Below are positions 33,471-44,810 of a DNA stretch of 64,000 nucleotides, in pieces. The DNA comes from Luteimonas sp. (GTDB taxonomy: Bacteria > Pseudomonadota > Gammaproteobacteria > Xanthomonadales > Xanthomonadaceae). Each line of letters starts with the position of its first letter. The first letter of the stretch is position 1. Made by a program: the position numbers and the translations under genes. The notes under the pieces were generated by a model. The model was not told the origin of the DNA. It saw only the letters and a list, made by a program, of their open reading frames with translations, and did no database searches. The stretch covers positions 310,001 through 374,000 of the forward strand of contig JANPZU010000001.1 in NCBI GenBank assembly GCA_024707405.1, given 5' to 3'.

Positions 33471-34052
33471 TCAGCCGTGGATCTTCTCGCCCCGCGCCAG
33501 CATGGCGACGAACTTCTCTGCACGTGCACGCTTCGTTTCCGGCTTGACGGCCGTGTGCACGCGCCAACAGAACGAATAGCGATTGGTCTTGTCGAGCGTT
33601 TCGAAGAAGGCCTTCGCCTTGCGGTTCTTCGCCAATGCCTCCGCCAGTTCGGCGGGCACTTCCATGCTGGAAGCACCGTGATAGGCCGCCTCCCAACGTC
33701 CGTCCGCCTTCGCAGCGTCCACTTCGCGCAGTCCCGCGGCTTGCATGCGCCCCGAGGCGATCAACTGCTCGACCTTGCCGACGTTGATCTTCGACCACAG
33801 GCTCCTGGGCTTGCGAGGCGTGAACCGCTGCAGGAAATACTCCGCATCCAGCGATTTCTTCAGTCCGTCGATCCAGCCGTGGCAGAGCGCGACATCCAGC
33901 GCCTCGGCGTAAGTGACCGATGCGATGCCGGAGTCCTTCTTGGCGATCTTGAGCCACATGCCCGCCGTGCCGGCGTTCGACGCCAGCCATTTCTCCCAGG
34001 CCGCGGCATTGCGAAAGTGGCGCACGGGAAGATCCGTCGGCAAGTCGCCCAT
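33471..34052 (-). CDS. YdeI/OmpD-associated family protein
   Basis: A 193-residue protein with the YdeI core: AAAWEKWLASNAGTAGMWLK, SVTYAEALDVALCHGWIDGLKKSLD, QRFTPRKPRSLWSKINVGKVEQLI, and the C-terminal LDKTNRYSFCWRVHTAVKPETKRARAEKF. Family members are linked to peptide or bacteriocin resistance, but the biochemical role is unknown. ATG at 34052 has GGAG 9 bases upstream; in-frame ATGs at 34058 (overlapping the upstream stop as ATGA) and 34067 are alternatives. Confidence 0.85.
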   Translation of the reverse strand: MGDLPTDLPVRHFRNAAAWEKWLASNAGTAGMWLKIAKKDSGIASVTYAEALDVALCHGWIDGLKKSLDAEYFLQRFTPRKPRSLWSKINVGKVEQLIASGRMQAAGLREVDAAKADGRWEAAYHGASSMEVPAELAEALAKNRKAKAFFETLDKTNRYSFCWRVHTAVKPETKRARAEKFVAMLARGEKIHG

Positions 34053-34054
34053 CG

Positions 34055-35608
34055 TCATTCGCTCCATTCGTCCAGCCGGTAGGCCGTGCGCGCACGGTGC
34101 TCGATACCCTCGTCGTCGAACACACGCACCTCGACCTCATGCTCGCCGGTCGGCAGTCGTGTATCCAGTGCGCCGCGCCACAGGTGCGTCGAAGGTTCGG
34201 CCTCCGGCGAACGGTCGTAGCTGCGCAAGGCATCAGCCAGGTCATCGCGAACGTTTTCGGCCAGCAAGCGCGGATCCGGCGCCTCCACCTTCATCATCGG
34301 CTTCCATTCCCCGCCATCGATCCTGTATTCGACGCGGGTGTCGTCGTGCCCCATGAACACGTTGGCGTACACGCCCCAAGCCGGATATGCACCACGGCGC
34401 AGCACCTTCGGTGCATGCAATGCCATCGCGTCGGTAAATGCCGGATCATCCCCATCAATCCCGACCGGGCGCCACGCAAGCGCATATCCGCCGCCATCAC
34501 GGATGGTGAGCACGGCATAGCCCTTCGGCGTGCCGTCGGCCATGGTCGACACCGGGATGCCCGAAGCATCGTCGACGCCCGACCAGTAAGCGCCCGAGGC
34601 GGCACCTACGTTGTATTCCCGCAGCCGTCCTTCGCCGTTCCAGCCGGCCGATGACCCATGGAAGAACTGGCGCTGCGTATGGCGATGCCCGCTGAGCAGC
34701 AGGACGTGCGGGAAGTCCCGCAGCAGTGCGAACAGTCGCTCGCGATCTTCCACGCGCACCGTCGATGGCCTGCCCGGCGCAGCAGTATCGAACCACGGGA
34801 TATGCACGGCGACCACCAGCAGGCGATCTCGCGGCGCGAGCGGCAGGTAGCTTTCGAGGAACGCGAACTGATCCTCACGCAGACCTCCCACATAGGCCGG
34901 CCTCTGGCCCGGCATCGACACCACGTTGTCGAGCACCACGAACACGGCGCGCTCGGTTTCCCACGCATGGGTGTCCGGCCCGTAGACCGCACGGAACGCG
35001 GACAGTGCGGCTTCGTCATCGCGGGCATCGACATCGACATCGTGGTTGCCCGCAACGTGCAGCCACGGCACGCCGAGCAAAGCAGTCGCACGATTGAGCG
35101 CGGGATACAGCTCGGGCACGTCGTCACTCACGTCGCCCAAGGTGATGCCGAGCGCGATACCTGACTCGTTGCGCGCAGCGCCGACGATGCCGCGCGCGTA
35201 ATGACCGACCTGCACTTCGGTAGAGGTCTGCGGATCGGAGAACACAAGCACCCGGGTGTCCGCTCCGTGGCCGTCGAGCGACGGAGAAGTTGCCTCCACC
35301 AGTTCGAAATCACCGCACCCTGTCCGCCAGAATGCCGGCAACCCGTCTTCGCGCGCGGGCACTGCCCAGCCATCACGCGCGATGACGGAGACTTGCGCCT
35401 TGGCATCGATGGCCGGAAGCACGTAGCGACCGTCGACGTCCGTCGCCACGACGCGCCGCCCGTCCGAGACCAACTGGCCGGCAACCCCCTGCCCACCGTC
35501 TGCCTCCAGCACCTGCCCCGTGCAACCGTTTCGGGCCGCATCGACAGGGTCGTTCATGAAAGTGATGCTCGCCAGCAATGCCGCCGCGAACAGTCCTTCT
35601 GCTTGCAT
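34055..35608 (-). CDS. Secreted calcineurin-like metallophosphoesterase
   Basis: A 517-residue protein with a likely signal peptide (MQAEGLFAAALLASITFMND). An N-terminal beta-sandwich (GCTGQVLEADGGQGVAGQLV) precedes the catalytic domain with metal ligands in VLVFSDPQTS, LGDVSDD, VAGNHDVDVD, VVAVHIPWFD and LLLSGHRHTQ. A C-terminal domain (about 370-517) follows, giving the MetallophosN-Metallophos-MetallophosC layout. It would hydrolyse a phosphoester in the periplasm. It overlaps or abuts the downstream YdeI-like gene. Confidence 0.87.
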   Translation of the reverse strand: MQAEGLFAAALLASITFMNDPVDAARNGCTGQVLEADGGQGVAGQLVSDGRRVVATDVDGRYVLPAIDAKAQVSVIARDGWAVPAREDGLPAFWRTGCGDFELVEATSPSLDGHGADTRVLVFSDPQTSTEVQVGHYARGIVGAARNESGIALGITLGDVSDDVPELYPALNRATALLGVPWLHVAGNHDVDVDARDDEAALSAFRAVYGPDTHAWETERAVFVVLDNVVSMPGQRPAYVGGLREDQFAFLESYLPLAPRDRLLVVAVHIPWFDTAAPGRPSTVRVEDRERLFALLRDFPHVLLLSGHRHTQRQFFHGSSAGWNGEGRLREYNVGAASGAYWSGVDDASGIPVSTMADGTPKGYAVLTIRDGGGYALAWRPVGIDGDDPAFTDAMALHAPKVLRRGAYPAWGVYANVFMGHDDTRVEYRIDGGEWKPMMKVEAPDPRLLAENVRDDLADALRSYDRSPEAEPSTHLWRGALDTRLPTGEHEVEVRVFDDEGIEHRARTAYRLDEWSE

Positions 35609-35741
35609 CCTGTCTGGTTCCGGCCCCGATATCCGTTGATTATGAAGCCACCGGATGAATTCGCCGATGCCGTGGATTACTCTGGCAACATCCAACGGGA
35701 AGGATGCGTCCTGCGACCGGACGCCAGGCAAGTGGGGGGCG

Positions 35742-37583
35742 ATGCGGGCGACGACGATCACGACATTCCGGAAGTGCTGGCTGCCCGCACTGCTGCTGTG
35801 GTTGCTGGCATGGCTGCCGGGCATCGCCATGGCCCAGGACGCACTCCAACTGCAGCCGGGCGCCAGTGACGTCGCCCTGTCTCCCCACATCCGCTACCAC
35901 CATGACAGTGAAAGCGTCGATCGCCCGGAGGACGCCTGGCGCCGCGCAGCCGCCGGCGAATTCCACCCATTGCCCGACGGACGGGACGCCTTCGGTTTCC
36001 AGCGTGGTGCCTTCTGGTTCCACCTGCCCATCGTCAACCGCAATCCGGACGAACCACGCTGGCTGCTGGTGCAGTCGTATCCGCTCAGCGACCGCATCGA
36101 CGTCTATGCCCGCTACCCGGATGGCCGCATCGTCCACCACGCAGGCGGCGACAGCCTGCCATTCGCCTCGCGCAGCGTCCGCTACCGACATCCGAACTTC
36201 CGGCTCGACCTGCCCACGGACACGCCGGTGGAACTGTTGGTGCGCGTACAAAGCGAAAGCTCGATGCAGGTGCCGCTGAGGTTGTACACGCCCAAGGCGT
36301 TCACCGAACTCTCCCGCGACGCGCAACTGGTCATCGGCATCTACTACGGCATCCTGCTGGCGCTGTTCTTCTACAACCTGGTGCTGTGGATCAGCCTGCG
36401 CGATGCCAGCTATTTCTGGTACCTGATGCACATCAGCGCGTTCGGTCTGGTGCTGTTCACGCTCAACGGATTCGGCTTCGAGTACCTGTGGCCCAATTCG
36501 CCATGGCTCGCCGACAAGGCCGTGCCGTTGTCGATCTGCCTGGCGTTGATCGGCATGCAACAGTTCGCCCGCACGTTCCTGGAACTGCCGAAACGGTGGC
36601 CGAAGGGGAACGTCGTCAGCCTGTCGATCATCGCATTCTTCATCGTGCTTGGCATCGCCTCGGTCTGGCTGCCCTACCGCATTTCCACCCCGCTGGCCTC
36701 GCGCGCCGTGTTGCTGGGCGTGTTGTGGATCGCGATCGCCAGCCTCGTCGTGCTGCGCGGCGGTTACAAGCCGGCGCAGTTGTTCCTGCTGGCGTGGGCG
36801 ATGTTCCTGCTCGGCACCACGGTATTCACGTTGGTCGCCTTCGGCGTGGTACCGAAGACGCTGTTCACCGAATACGGCGTGCAGATCGGTTCCGCGCTGG
36901 AGATGCTGCTGCTGTCGATCGCACTCGGACACCGCTACGGCGCGCTGCGCAACGAGAACCAGCGCATCATCAGCGAAGCCAACCAGCAGCTCGAACGCAA
37001 GGTCGCCCAGCGCACGCAGGAAGTCCGGCACGCGCTGGTGCAACTGGAAGAGGCCCACGACAGGCTCCGTGATTCCAGCCGGCGCGATGGCCTGACCGGA
37101 CTCTACAACCGCACCTATTTCCACGAAGGCTTTGAAAAGCTGCTGGACGACGCGCGCCACGCCCGGCGTCCACTGTCGCTGTTGATGATCGACCTCGACC
37201 ACTTCAAGTCGATCAATGACGAACACGGCCACCTGGTCGGCGACGATTGCCTGCGCAGGGCCGCCAAGCGCATCGGCGACACGCTGAGACCACACGATGC
37301 CCTGCTGGCGCGCTTCGGCGGCGAGGAATTCGTCGTCGCCCTGCCGAACACGAACCTGAGTTCCGCGGTCGCCATCGCAGAGAGCGTGCGCCAGTCCCTG
37401 GTCTCCGAACCCTGCGAATCGCAGGGGCTGCGCATCCGCATATCCGCCAGCATCGGCGTGCACACCGTGTCGCCCGACGCCATGGACGACATCGACGACG
37501 CCTTCGATACCGCGGACAAGGCGCTTTACGCAGCCAAGGCCAATGGCCGCGATTGCGTGCGCACTTCGATCACCGCGGCCTGA
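35742..37583 (+). CDS. Membrane diguanylate cyclase, 7TMR-DISM sensor with GGDEF
   Basis: A 613-residue inner-membrane protein. A signal sequence (CWLPALLLWLLAWLPGIAMA) is followed by a periplasmic 7TMR-DISM extracellular domain (about 35-185), a seven-helix membrane domain (about 190-395, starting VIGIYYGILLALFFYNLVLW), a coiled coil (about 405-455), and a GGDEF domain (RDGLTGLYNRTYF, MIDLDHFKSINDEHGH, RFGGEEFVVALP). It makes cyclic-di-GMP in response to an external ligand, possibly a carbohydrate. ATG 35742 is chosen for its GGGGGG site and position at the signal sequence. Confidence 0.92.
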   Translation: MRATTITTFRKCWLPALLLWLLAWLPGIAMAQDALQLQPGASDVALSPHIRYHHDSESVDRPEDAWRRAAAGEFHPLPDGRDAFGFQRGAFWFHLPIVNRNPDEPRWLLVQSYPLSDRIDVYARYPDGRIVHHAGGDSLPFASRSVRYRHPNFRLDLPTDTPVELLVRVQSESSMQVPLRLYTPKAFTELSRDAQLVIGIYYGILLALFFYNLVLWISLRDASYFWYLMHISAFGLVLFTLNGFGFEYLWPNSPWLADKAVPLSICLALIGMQQFARTFLELPKRWPKGNVVSLSIIAFFIVLGIASVWLPYRISTPLASRAVLLGVLWIAIASLVVLRGGYKPAQLFLLAWAMFLLGTTVFTLVAFGVVPKTLFTEYGVQIGSALEMLLLSIALGHRYGALRNENQRIISEANQQLERKVAQRTQEVRHALVQLEEAHDRLRDSSRRDGLTGLYNRTYFHEGFEKLLDDARHARRPLSLLMIDLDHFKSINDEHGHLVGDDCLRRAAKRIGDTLRPHDALLARFGGEEFVVALPNTNLSSAVAIAESVRQSLVSEPCESQGLRIRISASIGVHTVSPDAMDDIDDAFDTADKALYAAKANGRDCVRTSITAA

Positions 37584-37595
37584 CCCCGCACGGAC

Positions 37596-38192
37596 TCAAC
37601 GCTGGCGTTCGGCCAGCTTCGCCTCGAGTTCGCGCAGGCCCAGCCCGCGTGCACGCAATAGCACCAGCAGGTGGAAGGCCAGGTCGGCGCCCTCGCCGAG
37701 CAAGGCCTCGTCATCTTCGGCCACCGCGGCGAGTGCGGTTTCCACGCCCTCCTCGCCAACCTTCTGCGCAATCCGGCGAATGCCGGCATTAAACAGTTTC
37801 GTGGTGTAGCTGCCTTCCGGACGCTCCGCTTCCCGCTGCTCGACCAGCGACGACAACGCACCCAGCACCGAACCCGGCGCATCAGGGAAGCAACTGGCGC
37901 GCTGCAAATGGCAGGTCGGCCCGTTCGGGCGCGCCAGCACCAGCAGGGTGTCGTTGTCGCAATCGACGTCGATAGACACCAACGACAACGTATTCCCTGA
38001 GGTCTCGCCCTTCTTCCACAGTCGCTGCTTGCTGCGACTGAAGAAAGTCACCTCGCCGCTGTCACGCGTTGCCTGCAGCGCCTCGGTGTTCATGTAGCCC
38101 AACATCAATACGCGCAGCGAATCGGCGTCCTGCACGATGGCCGGCAGCAAGCCGCCGCCCTTGTCCCAGTCCAGCCCGTCGAACCCGCTCAT
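37596..38192 (-). CDS. hisI: Phosphoribosyl-AMP cyclohydrolase / phosphoribosyl-ATP pyrophosphatase
   Basis: A 198-residue bifunctional HisIE. N-terminal cyclohydrolase: [38 protein letters not shown], and metal cysteines in [10 protein letters not shown] and [13 protein letters not shown]-terminal pyrophosphohydrolase (about 110-198): [24 protein letters not shown] and [14 protein letters not shown]. It catalyses steps 2 and 3 of histidine synthesis. Last gene of the operon; its ATG overlaps the hisF stop as ATGA. Confidence 0.97.
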   Translation of the reverse strand: MSGFDGLDWDKGGGLLPAIVQDADSLRVLMLGYMNTEALQATRDSGEVTFFSRSKQRLWKKGETSGNTLSLVSIDVDCDNDTLLVLARPNGPTCHLQRASCFPDAPGSVLGALSSLVEQREAERPEGSYTTKLFNAGIRRIAQKVGEEGVETALAAVAEDDEALLGEGADLAFHLLVLLRARGLGLRELEAKLAERQR

Positions 38193-38959
38193 GCCCTCAC
38201 CTCGATGCCCTGCCCGCGCAATTCCTGCTTCAGATCCACGATCCGTATCCTGCCCGAATGGAACACGCTGGCCGCAAGCGCCGCATCCACATCCGCATCG
38301 CGGAAAGCATCGGCGAAATGCCCCGGCTCGCCCGCACCGCCCGAAGCGACCAGCGGCACGTCGCAGACGGCGCGGGCCGCCTTGAGTTGCACGATGTCGT
38401 AGCCCTTCCGCACGCCATCGCTGTCCATGCAATTGAGCACGATCTCGCCCGCACCCAGCGCCTGCGCCTCGACCACCCAGTCCAGCGTGCGCCGCCCGGG
38501 CTCGCGCATGTTGTCCGGATCGCCTGTGTTGCTGCGCACGCGCCACTCTCCATCGGCCTCGCGCACGGAATCGATGCCGACCACCACGCATTGCACGCCG
38601 AATTCCGCAGCCAGCTCACCAATCAACGCGGGGCGTTCCAGCGCCGGCGTATTGACCGAAATCTTGTCGGCGCCTGCAAACAACACCGCACGCGCGGTGT
38701 CGACATCGCGGATGCCACCGGCCACGCAGAACGGGATATCCAGCCGAGACGACACCCGCTCCACCCAGGCCACGTCGACCGAACGTTGCTGCGGACTGGC
38801 GCCGATGTCGTAGAACACCAGTTCGTCCGCGCCCTCGTCGCGATAGCGCAGCGCCAGTTCGACGATGTCGCCCATGTCCACGTGGTCGCGGAACCTGACG
38901 CCCTTCACCACGCGCCCGTCACGCACGTCCAGGCACGGCACGATGCGACGACTCAGCAT
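38189..38959 (-). CDS. hisF: Imidazole glycerol phosphate synthase, cyclase subunit
   Basis: A 256-residue TIM barrel. Catalytic Asp in [15 protein letters not shown] (Asp11) and in [14 protein letters not shown] (about Asp130); phosphate-binding loops CVAGGIRD and [10 protein letters not shown]. It joins PRFAR with ammonia from HisH to give imidazole glycerol phosphate and AICAR. Its start overlaps the hisA end by 7 bases. Confidence 0.98.
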   Translation of the reverse strand: MLSRRIVPCLDVRDGRVVKGVRFRDHVDMGDIVELALRYRDEGADELVFYDIGASPQQRSVDVAWVERVSSRLDIPFCVAGGIRDVDTARAVLFAGADKISVNTPALERPALIGELAAEFGVQCVVVGIDSVREADGEWRVRSNTGDPDNMREPGRRTLDWVVEAQALGAGEIVLNCMDSDGVRKGYDIVQLKAARAVCDVPLVASGGAGEPGHFADAFRDADVDAALAASVFHSGRIRIVDLKQELRGQGIEVRA

Positions 38960-39723
38960 GGCGGTGCCACACCGGTTGCAGCAAATGCTTCGGGCAGCGT
39001 CAGCTTGCCTTCGAGCAGCGAGCGTCCCAGCACGACACCTGCATTGCCCTGGCGCCGCGCCTGCAGCACGTCGTCGAGGTTGCGCACACCGCCCGATGCC
39101 TGCACCTGCAATGACGGCACCACCAGCTTGAGCGTGGAATACAGTTCGAGATTGGGCCCGGTCATCATGCCGTCGCGGGAAATGTCGGTACACAGCAGGT
39201 GCTGCAAGCCCGCGCGCGCATACTGCGATGCCATCAGTTCGAGCGTCCCGGCAGCGGTTTCCGTCCAGCCATGCACTGGCAAGCGCCATGCGCCCGAGCG
39301 ATCCTGCCGCGTATCGAGTGCAATGGTGATGCGCTCGCTGCCGAACTCATCCAGCCATGCGATGGCCGTCTCCGGCTCGCGTACGGCGAGTGAACCCACC
39401 ACCACGCGCGATGCGCCTGCCGCCAGGATCGCCGCCACGTCGTCGCGACTGCGTACGCCGCCACCGGTCTGCAGCTTCAGTCCTGTGCCGGCCACGATGT
39501 CGCGCACCAGCGCCGACAAGGTGTAGCCTCCGGCGCGCGCGGCATCGAGGTCGACAAGATGCAGCCATTGCGCACCCTGCTCCGCGTACAGCGCCGCGAG
39601 CCGCAGGGGATCGTCGCCGTAGCGCGTCTCCTGGTCGTAATCGCCCTGCGACAGCCGCACGATACGACCACCACGCACATCGATGGCCGGGTACAGCGTA
39701 AATCCGTCTTCGACCTGGCTCAC
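38953..39723 (-). CDS. hisA: Phosphoribosylformimino-AICAR isomerase
   Basis: A 256-residue TIM barrel. It has [22 protein letters not shown] with the catalytic Asp, [13 protein letters not shown], and the second catalytic Asp in [16 protein letters not shown], with [11 protein letters not shown] as phosphate loop. It isomerises ProFAR to PRFAR. The GTG start at 39723 overlaps the hisH stop as GTGA. Confidence 0.97.
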   Translation of the reverse strand: MSQVEDGFTLYPAIDVRGGRIVRLSQGDYDQETRYGDDPLRLAALYAEQGAQWLHLVDLDAARAGGYTLSALVRDIVAGTGLKLQTGGGVRSRDDVAAILAAGASRVVVGSLAVREPETAIAWLDEFGSERITIALDTRQDRSGAWRLPVHGWTETAAGTLELMASQYARAGLQHLLCTDISRDGMMTGPNLELYSTLKLVVPSLQVQASGGVRNLDDVLQARRQGNAGVVLGRSLLEGKLTLPEAFAATGVAPPC

Positions 39724-40322
39724 GCCGCCTCCATCGACAGGAAATTGCGCAGCACCGTGGCGCCGGTCGCCGCCGAACGTTCGGGATGGAACTGCGCCCC
39801 CATGACATTCCCGCGACGCACGATGGCCGCGAACGAATGCCCGTGTTCGGTGGACGCGATGCAATCCTCCGTCACCGGGGCCGCGTAGCTGTGAACGAAG
39901 TAGGCGTAAGCGTCGTCGGAAACATTTGCCAGCAGCCCATCGTCCCGCGTCGCTCGCAACAGGTTCCAGCCCATGTGTGGCACGCGAATGCCCGGCTGCA
40001 CGGGCAACTTCGCCACCTTTCCGGGCAGCAACCCGAGGCATGGCGTGTCGTCTTCTTCGGAATGATCGAACAGCAACTGCATGCCGACGCACACGCCCAG
40101 CAACGGCTGCCGGAGCCCGCGCAGGACATCGACTAGCTCCAGTTCCCGCAGCCGGCGCATGACCGTGGCTGCGGTACTCACGCCGGGCAGGATCACCCGT
40201 TCGGCGGCGCGGATGGCGTCCACGTCGACCGTCAACGACGGTTCCACGCCGAGTCGACGCAAGGCCCAGCGCACCGAACCGAGGTTCGCACCACCGGCAT
40301 CCACCATCACTACGCTGCTCAC
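39720..40322 (-). CDS. hisH: Imidazole glycerol phosphate synthase, glutaminase subunit
   Basis: A 200-residue class I glutamine amidotransferase. The nucleophile is in [17 protein letters not shown] and the His-Glu pair in [24 protein letters not shown] is the HisH-specific motif. It supplies ammonia to HisF. GTG start at 40322, 10 bases after the hisB stop, the only real gap between neighbouring genes from hisG to hisI. Confidence 0.96.
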   Translation of the reverse strand: MSSVVMVDAGGANLGSVRWALRRLGVEPSLTVDVDAIRAAERVILPGVSTAATVMRRLRELELVDVLRGLRQPLLGVCVGMQLLFDHSEEDDTPCLGLLPGKVAKLPVQPGIRVPHMGWNLLRATRDDGLLANVSDDAYAYFVHSYAAPVTEDCIASTEHGHSFAAIVRRGNVMGAQFHPERSAATGATVLRNFLSMEAA

Positions 40323-40332
40323 GATGCGCCGC

Positions 40333-41466
40333 TCACAGCACGCCTTTGGTCGAGGGCAGTTCGGCGCCCTCGCGGCGCACGGCCATGCGCAAGGCACGCG
40401 CGAATGCCTTGAAGCAGGCCTCGACCTTGTGGTGATCGTTGTCGCCTTCCACCTTCAGGTTGAGGTTCAGTGCCGCGGCATCGCAGACCGAACGGAAGAA
40501 ATGCTCGACCAGTTCGGTCGGCATGTCGCCGACGCGTTCGCGCTTGAACGTGCCGTCGAACACCAGGTACGGGCGCCCGCCGAAATCGAGTGCGGCGCTG
40601 GCGAGGGTTTCATCCATCGGCAGGGTGAAGCCATGTTGGCGATTCAACTGCCCGTCAGCCGAGGGTGCACCCGGCACGTCGAACCCATAGCGTGCAATGC
40701 CCCGCTTCTCGCCCAGCGCCTGTTTCAGTGCCTGCCCCAGCGCGATGCCGGTGTCCTCGATGGTGTGGTGCTCGTCGATGTGCAGGTCGCCGTCGGCCTT
40801 GACTGTCAGCGCGATACCGCCGTGCTTGCCGATCTGGTCGAGCATGTGGTCGAAGAATGGCAGTCCGGTCGACACCTGCGCATCTGCACTGCGGTCGAGA
40901 TCGATCTCGACCAGGATCCGGGTTTCCTTCGTGTCCCGCTGCACCCGCCCGCGACGCGGCGCATCGGCCAGTTCGTGCGCGATCCCGGGCCAGTCCCACT
41001 CGCCGCCGAACTGTTCGGTGCGCAACTGGAAGCCACGGATGCCGAGATTCCCGGCGAAGCGGATATCGGTCTCGCGGTCGCCCACCATCGCCGAGTTGTC
41101 GAGGTCGATGCCCCGATCGCGCAGGTAGTGCTGCACCAGCCCGAGTGCGGGCTTGCGGGTGGGCGCGTTGTCGGCCGGCCAGCTGCAATCGACCAGCACC
41201 TCGCGGAACACGATGCCCTGGCTCTCGAATACCTGCAGCATCAGGTCGTTCGGGCCATCGAAACTCGCGCGCGGATAGCCTTCGCTGCCGAGCCCGTCCT
41301 GGTTGGTGACGATGACGAATTCGAAACCGGCATCGCGCAGCTTGAGCATCGCCGGGATGACCCCGCGCACGAAGCGCAGCTTCTCGTAGGCATCGATCTG
41401 GAAGTCCGCCGGCTCCTCGATCAGGGTGCCGTCGCGATCGACGAACAGGATCTTCGTGCCGCTCAT
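40333..41466 (-). CDS. hisB: Bifunctional histidinol-phosphatase / imidazoleglycerol-phosphate dehydratase
   Basis: A 377-residue fusion of the gamma-proteobacterial type. N-terminal HAD phosphatase ([45 protein letters not shown] with Zn-type cysteine region) covers about 1-165. The C-terminal dehydratase has the metal-binding [32 protein letters not shown], and [18 protein letters not shown] with [15 protein letters not shown]. Steps 7 and 9 of the pathway. ATGA overlap with hisC. Confidence 0.97.
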   Translation of the reverse strand: MSGTKILFVDRDGTLIEEPADFQIDAYEKLRFVRGVIPAMLKLRDAGFEFVIVTNQDGLGSEGYPRASFDGPNDLMLQVFESQGIVFREVLVDCSWPADNAPTRKPALGLVQHYLRDRGIDLDNSAMVGDRETDIRFAGNLGIRGFQLRTEQFGGEWDWPGIAHELADAPRRGRVQRDTKETRILVEIDLDRSADAQVSTGLPFFDHMLDQIGKHGGIALTVKADGDLHIDEHHTIEDTGIALGQALKQALGEKRGIARYGFDVPGAPSADGQLNRQHGFTLPMDETLASAALDFGGRPYLVFDGTFKRERVGDMPTELVEHFFRSVCDAAALNLNLKVEGDNDHHKVEACFKAFARALRMAVRREGAELPSTKGVL

Positions 41467-42542
41467 GCCGCCACCTCCAACACCGACAGCGCGGACAACA
41501 CGCGTTCGTTCTGTTCCGGGGTGCCGATGGTGATTCGCAATGCATCGCCAAGCTGCGGCGCGGCACGCTGGTCGCGCACCACGACGCCAATCGCCAGCAG
41601 CGAATCGAACGCGGCCTGTGCGTCATCGAAACGCACCAGCAGGAAATTCGCAGCGGACGGATACACCTTGCGCACGCCAGGCAATGCCTGCAACGCCGAA
41701 TGCATGCGTCCACGCTCGGCCTTGACCATGTCGATGCGCAAACGCGTCGCCGACAATGCCGTAGGCGACAGCCCGGACACGGCAAGATCCGCGCATGGCG
41801 TCGGCACCGGATAAGGTGCCTGGCAGCGGCGCAATACCTCGATCAATGCTGGGTCGCCGATGGCCACGCCGATGCGTGCCGCAGCGAGCGCATGCGCCTT
41901 GGACAGCGTGCGCAATACGACCAGGTTGTCGAATCGATCCAGCAGGGTCGTCGCCGACGGCACATCGGAAAACTCACCGTAGGCCTCGTCGACGACGACC
42001 AGCGCATCGCCACGCGCGGCTTCCGCAATGGCTGCGATGTCGGCCAATGGAATCGCGCCACCGCCAGGATTCGACGGCGAACACAGGAACACAAGCTTCA
42101 CCGGCTGCGTGGTGATCGCCTCGACGATGGCGGCGACATCAGGCGTGAAACCATCGGCAGCGTCCACCAGCGGGACTTCCCGCAAGGGGGCGCCCTGCAA
42201 ACGCGCACTGACCGCATACATGCCGAACACCGGCGGCGTCACCAGCACCTGGTCGCGCCCCGGGAGGCAGGTCGCGCGCACCAGCAGGTCGATGGCCTCG
42301 TCGCTGCCGCGCCCGACCAGCAGTCGCGACGCGTCCACCGCATACAACGTCGACAAGGCATCGCGCAGGGCCAACGGCTGTGGTTCCGGATAGCGACGGC
42401 AACTGGCGTCGGCATCGGCCTCGTTCGCCCAGGCCGATTCATTTGCGTTGAGCCAGACCTCACCCTGCAGCGCTTCCGTCCGTGCGGATTTGTAGCCGCC
42501 GAACCCGCGCAGGTCGTCACGGACGAGATCGAGCACGCTCAT
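41463..42542 (-). CDS. hisC: Histidinol-phosphate aminotransferase
   Basis: A 359-residue PLP enzyme of fold type I. LNANESAW at the N-terminus, [26 protein letters not shown], and the PLP-lysine region [21 protein letters not shown] mark the family. It converts imidazole acetol phosphate to histidinol phosphate using glutamate. ATG at 42542 overlaps the hisD stop as ATGA. Confidence 0.96.
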   Translation of the reverse strand: MSVLDLVRDDLRGFGGYKSARTEALQGEVWLNANESAWANEADADASCRRYPEPQPLALRDALSTLYAVDASRLLVGRGSDEAIDLLVRATCLPGRDQVLVTPPVFGMYAVSARLQGAPLREVPLVDAADGFTPDVAAIVEAITTQPVKLVFLCSPSNPGGGAIPLADIAAIAEAARGDALVVVDEAYGEFSDVPSATTLLDRFDNLVVLRTLSKAHALAAARIGVAIGDPALIEVLRRCQAPYPVPTPCADLAVSGLSPTALSATRLRIDMVKAERGRMHSALQALPGVRKVYPSAANFLLVRFDDAQAAFDSLLAIGVVVRDQRAAPQLGDALRITIGTPEQNERVLSALSVLEVAA

Positions 42543-43888
42543 GGCTCCCCCGAGCGTTGCCGAGGGGCCGCATGCTCCCTTCGCCCCGCCGCTGCAAGCC
42601 GCAGGCGCACCGCGTTCGCATGCGCCTCCAGCCCCTCGGCTTCGGCCAGGGTGACCGCGCAGGCACCGATGGCACCGATGCCGACATCCGATGCCGACTG
42701 CACGCTGACGAAATTCTGGAAACTGGCCACCGACACGCCGCTGTAAGCACGCGCCGCGCCTGCCGTCGGCAACACGTGGTTGGTGCCGCTGCAGTAATCG
42801 CCCAGCGCTTCGGGCGTGTAATCGCCGAGGAACACCGAACCGGCCGCCTCCACACTGTCCAGCCAAGCACGCGGCTCGCGCAGCGACAGGATCAGGTGTT
42901 CCGGCGCATAGGCGTTGCTGATCGCGAAGGCATCCTCGATCGCCTCAACCCGGATCAGGCGCGATTTCGCCAGCGCCAGTCGCGCGATGTCGGCACGCGA
43001 CAAGACGGAAAGTTGTCGATCGAGTTCGGCCTCGACCCGCGACAACAGGCCTTCGCTGTCACTGACCAGCAACACCTGCGAATCGGGGCCATGCTCGGCC
43101 TGCGACAACAGGTCTGCGGCGACAAACGCGGCATCGGCGCCGTCATCGGCAATCACCAGCACTTCCGATGGCCCGGCCGGCATGTCGATCGCGACCACGC
43201 CTCCCTGCGCGACCTGCTGCTTGGCCTCGGTGACATAGGCGTTTCCCGGCCCGAACAATTTATCGCATCGCGGCACGCTGGCAGTCCCGTACGCCATTGC
43301 CGCGATCGCCTGCGCCCCGCCGATCTTGAACACGCGATGCACGCCGGTCAGTCGCGCAGCCACCAGCACCGCGGGATCGGCCGTGCCATCCTTGCGTGGC
43401 GGCGTGCACAGCAGCACTTCGCGGCAGCCGGCAAGTCTGGCCGGCACACCCAGCATCAACGCCGTGGAGGGCAATGGCGCACTGCCCGCCGGAACGTACA
43501 GGCCCACGCGCCGGATCGCACGGATCACGCGCTCGCAGGTCACGCCCGGTGCCGTCTCGACGGCATAGGGCTTGGCGATACCGGCGGCATGGAAACGCTC
43601 GATGCGTGCGGCGGCCTCGCGCATCGCCGCCAGCAAATCGTCGCTGATCGCGGCTTCTGCGGCATCGAATTCACCGGGCGACACTTCGAATGCGTCCAGC
43701 GACACGCCATCGAGCCGGCGCGTGAGTTCGCGCAACGCGGCATCGTCGCGGGCACGCACGTCGTCGATCACGTCGGAAACCGTGGCGCGCGTCTGGCCGG
43801 CGACGGCCTGTGCCGGCCTCAGCAACGCAGCCGCGCGCACGGCCTCGTCCAATGCCCGCCAATCCAGTCGCTGCACGGTCGCGCTCAT
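42539..43888 (-). CDS. hisD: Histidinol dehydrogenase
   Basis: A 449-residue zinc enzyme. Signatures include [69 protein letters not shown] with [12 protein letters not shown], and the Glu-His pair in [10 protein letters not shown]. It performs the last two oxidations from histidinol to histidine. The ATG overlaps the hisG stop by 4 bases. Confidence 0.97.
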   Translation of the reverse strand: MSATVQRLDWRALDEAVRAAALLRPAQAVAGQTRATVSDVIDDVRARDDAALRELTRRLDGVSLDAFEVSPGEFDAAEAAISDDLLAAMREAAARIERFHAAGIAKPYAVETAPGVTCERVIRAIRRVGLYVPAGSAPLPSTALMLGVPARLAGCREVLLCTPPRKDGTADPAVLVAARLTGVHRVFKIGGAQAIAAMAYGTASVPRCDKLFGPGNAYVTEAKQQVAQGGVVAIDMPAGPSEVLVIADDGADAAFVAADLLSQAEHGPDSQVLLVSDSEGLLSRVEAELDRQLSVLSRADIARLALAKSRLIRVEAIEDAFAISNAYAPEHLILSLREPRAWLDSVEAAGSVFLGDYTPEALGDYCSGTNHVLPTAGAARAYSGVSVASFQNFVSVQSASDVGIGAIGACAVTLAEAEGLEAHANAVRLRLAAAGRREHAAPRQRSGEP

Positions 43889-44799
43889 GCCAGCATCCTC
43901 TCGACCGGCAACACCATCAGCCCGCGTGCGCCGGCACGCTTGAGGTCTTCCAGCCGCTGCCAGGTCATCGCGCCATGGCACAGCGCCTGCAGCGCCAGCG
44001 TATCGGCGCCATCGACCTGCAGCATCGTCGGCGCTTCGGCATCGGGCAGCAGTTTCAGCAACTCAGGCACCTCGCCACGTTGCGCCTGGAACAGCAGCAG
44101 TCGGCTGTCCTTGAGCCGCAACACGCCATCGAGCCGTCGCAGCAGCATCTGCGCCAGTTCCCCACGGACATCGGTGAACGGCTGCACGGGACCGGCCAGC
44201 ACGGCCTCACTGCGCATGATGGTCTCGACCGGCTTGAGCTGGTTGGCCGACAGCGTCGCGCCGCTGGACACCAGGTCGCAGACCACGTCGGCCTGGCCGA
44301 GGCGCGGCGCGATTTCCACGGAGCCCGAGAGCATCACGATCCCGGCTTCAACCTGCTGCTCAGCCAACCACTTCGCCAACAGGCCGGGGTAACTGGTCGC
44401 AATGCGCTTTCCATCCAGCGATTGCGGGCCTTGCCAGTCCCATGCATCCGGCACCGCGATATCCAGCCGGCAACCGCCGAAACCCAGCGCACGGAGTTCC
44501 TTCGAGACTTGCGCCTTGCCATTGCCCGCACGTTCCGCGGCCTGTTCCTCCAGCACGTTGCGCCCGACGATGCCGTAGTCGCAGACGCCATCGGCGAGCA
44601 GGCCCGGAATGTCGTCGTCGCGCACCAGCAACAGGTCGACCGGCAGGGTTTCGCCGTAGCAGAACAGCTTGTCGCGGCTTTCGCGCCACGACAGCCCGCA
44701 GGAGGCGAGCAGTGCGCGCGCCGGTTCGCTCAGGCGGCCCGATTTCTGGATTGCGATGCGCAGGCGGTCGCGCGCCGCGGGTGCGGCCGTGGGACTCAT
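43885..44799 (-). CDS. hisG: ATP phosphoribosyltransferase, long form
   Basis: A 304-residue HisG of the long, allosteric kind with a C-terminal ACT-like domain (about 230-304) that binds histidine. Catalytic-domain motifs: [66 protein letters not shown]. First enzyme of the pathway, so feedback inhibition by histidine is expected, in addition to control by the regulator encoded 11 bases upstream. Confidence 0.97.
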   Translation of the reverse strand: MSPTAAPAARDRLRIAIQKSGRLSEPARALLASCGLSWRESRDKLFCYGETLPVDLLLVRDDDIPGLLADGVCDYGIVGRNVLEEQAAERAGNGKAQVSKELRALGFGGCRLDIAVPDAWDWQGPQSLDGKRIATSYPGLLAKWLAEQQVEAGIVMLSGSVEIAPRLGQADVVCDLVSSGATLSANQLKPVETIMRSEAVLAGPVQPFTDVRGELAQMLLRRLDGVLRLKDSRLLLFQAQRGEVPELLKLLPDAEAPTMLQVDGADTLALQALCHGAMTWQRLEDLKRAGARGLMVLPVERMLA

Positions 44800-44810
44800 C
44801 ACGGGATTCC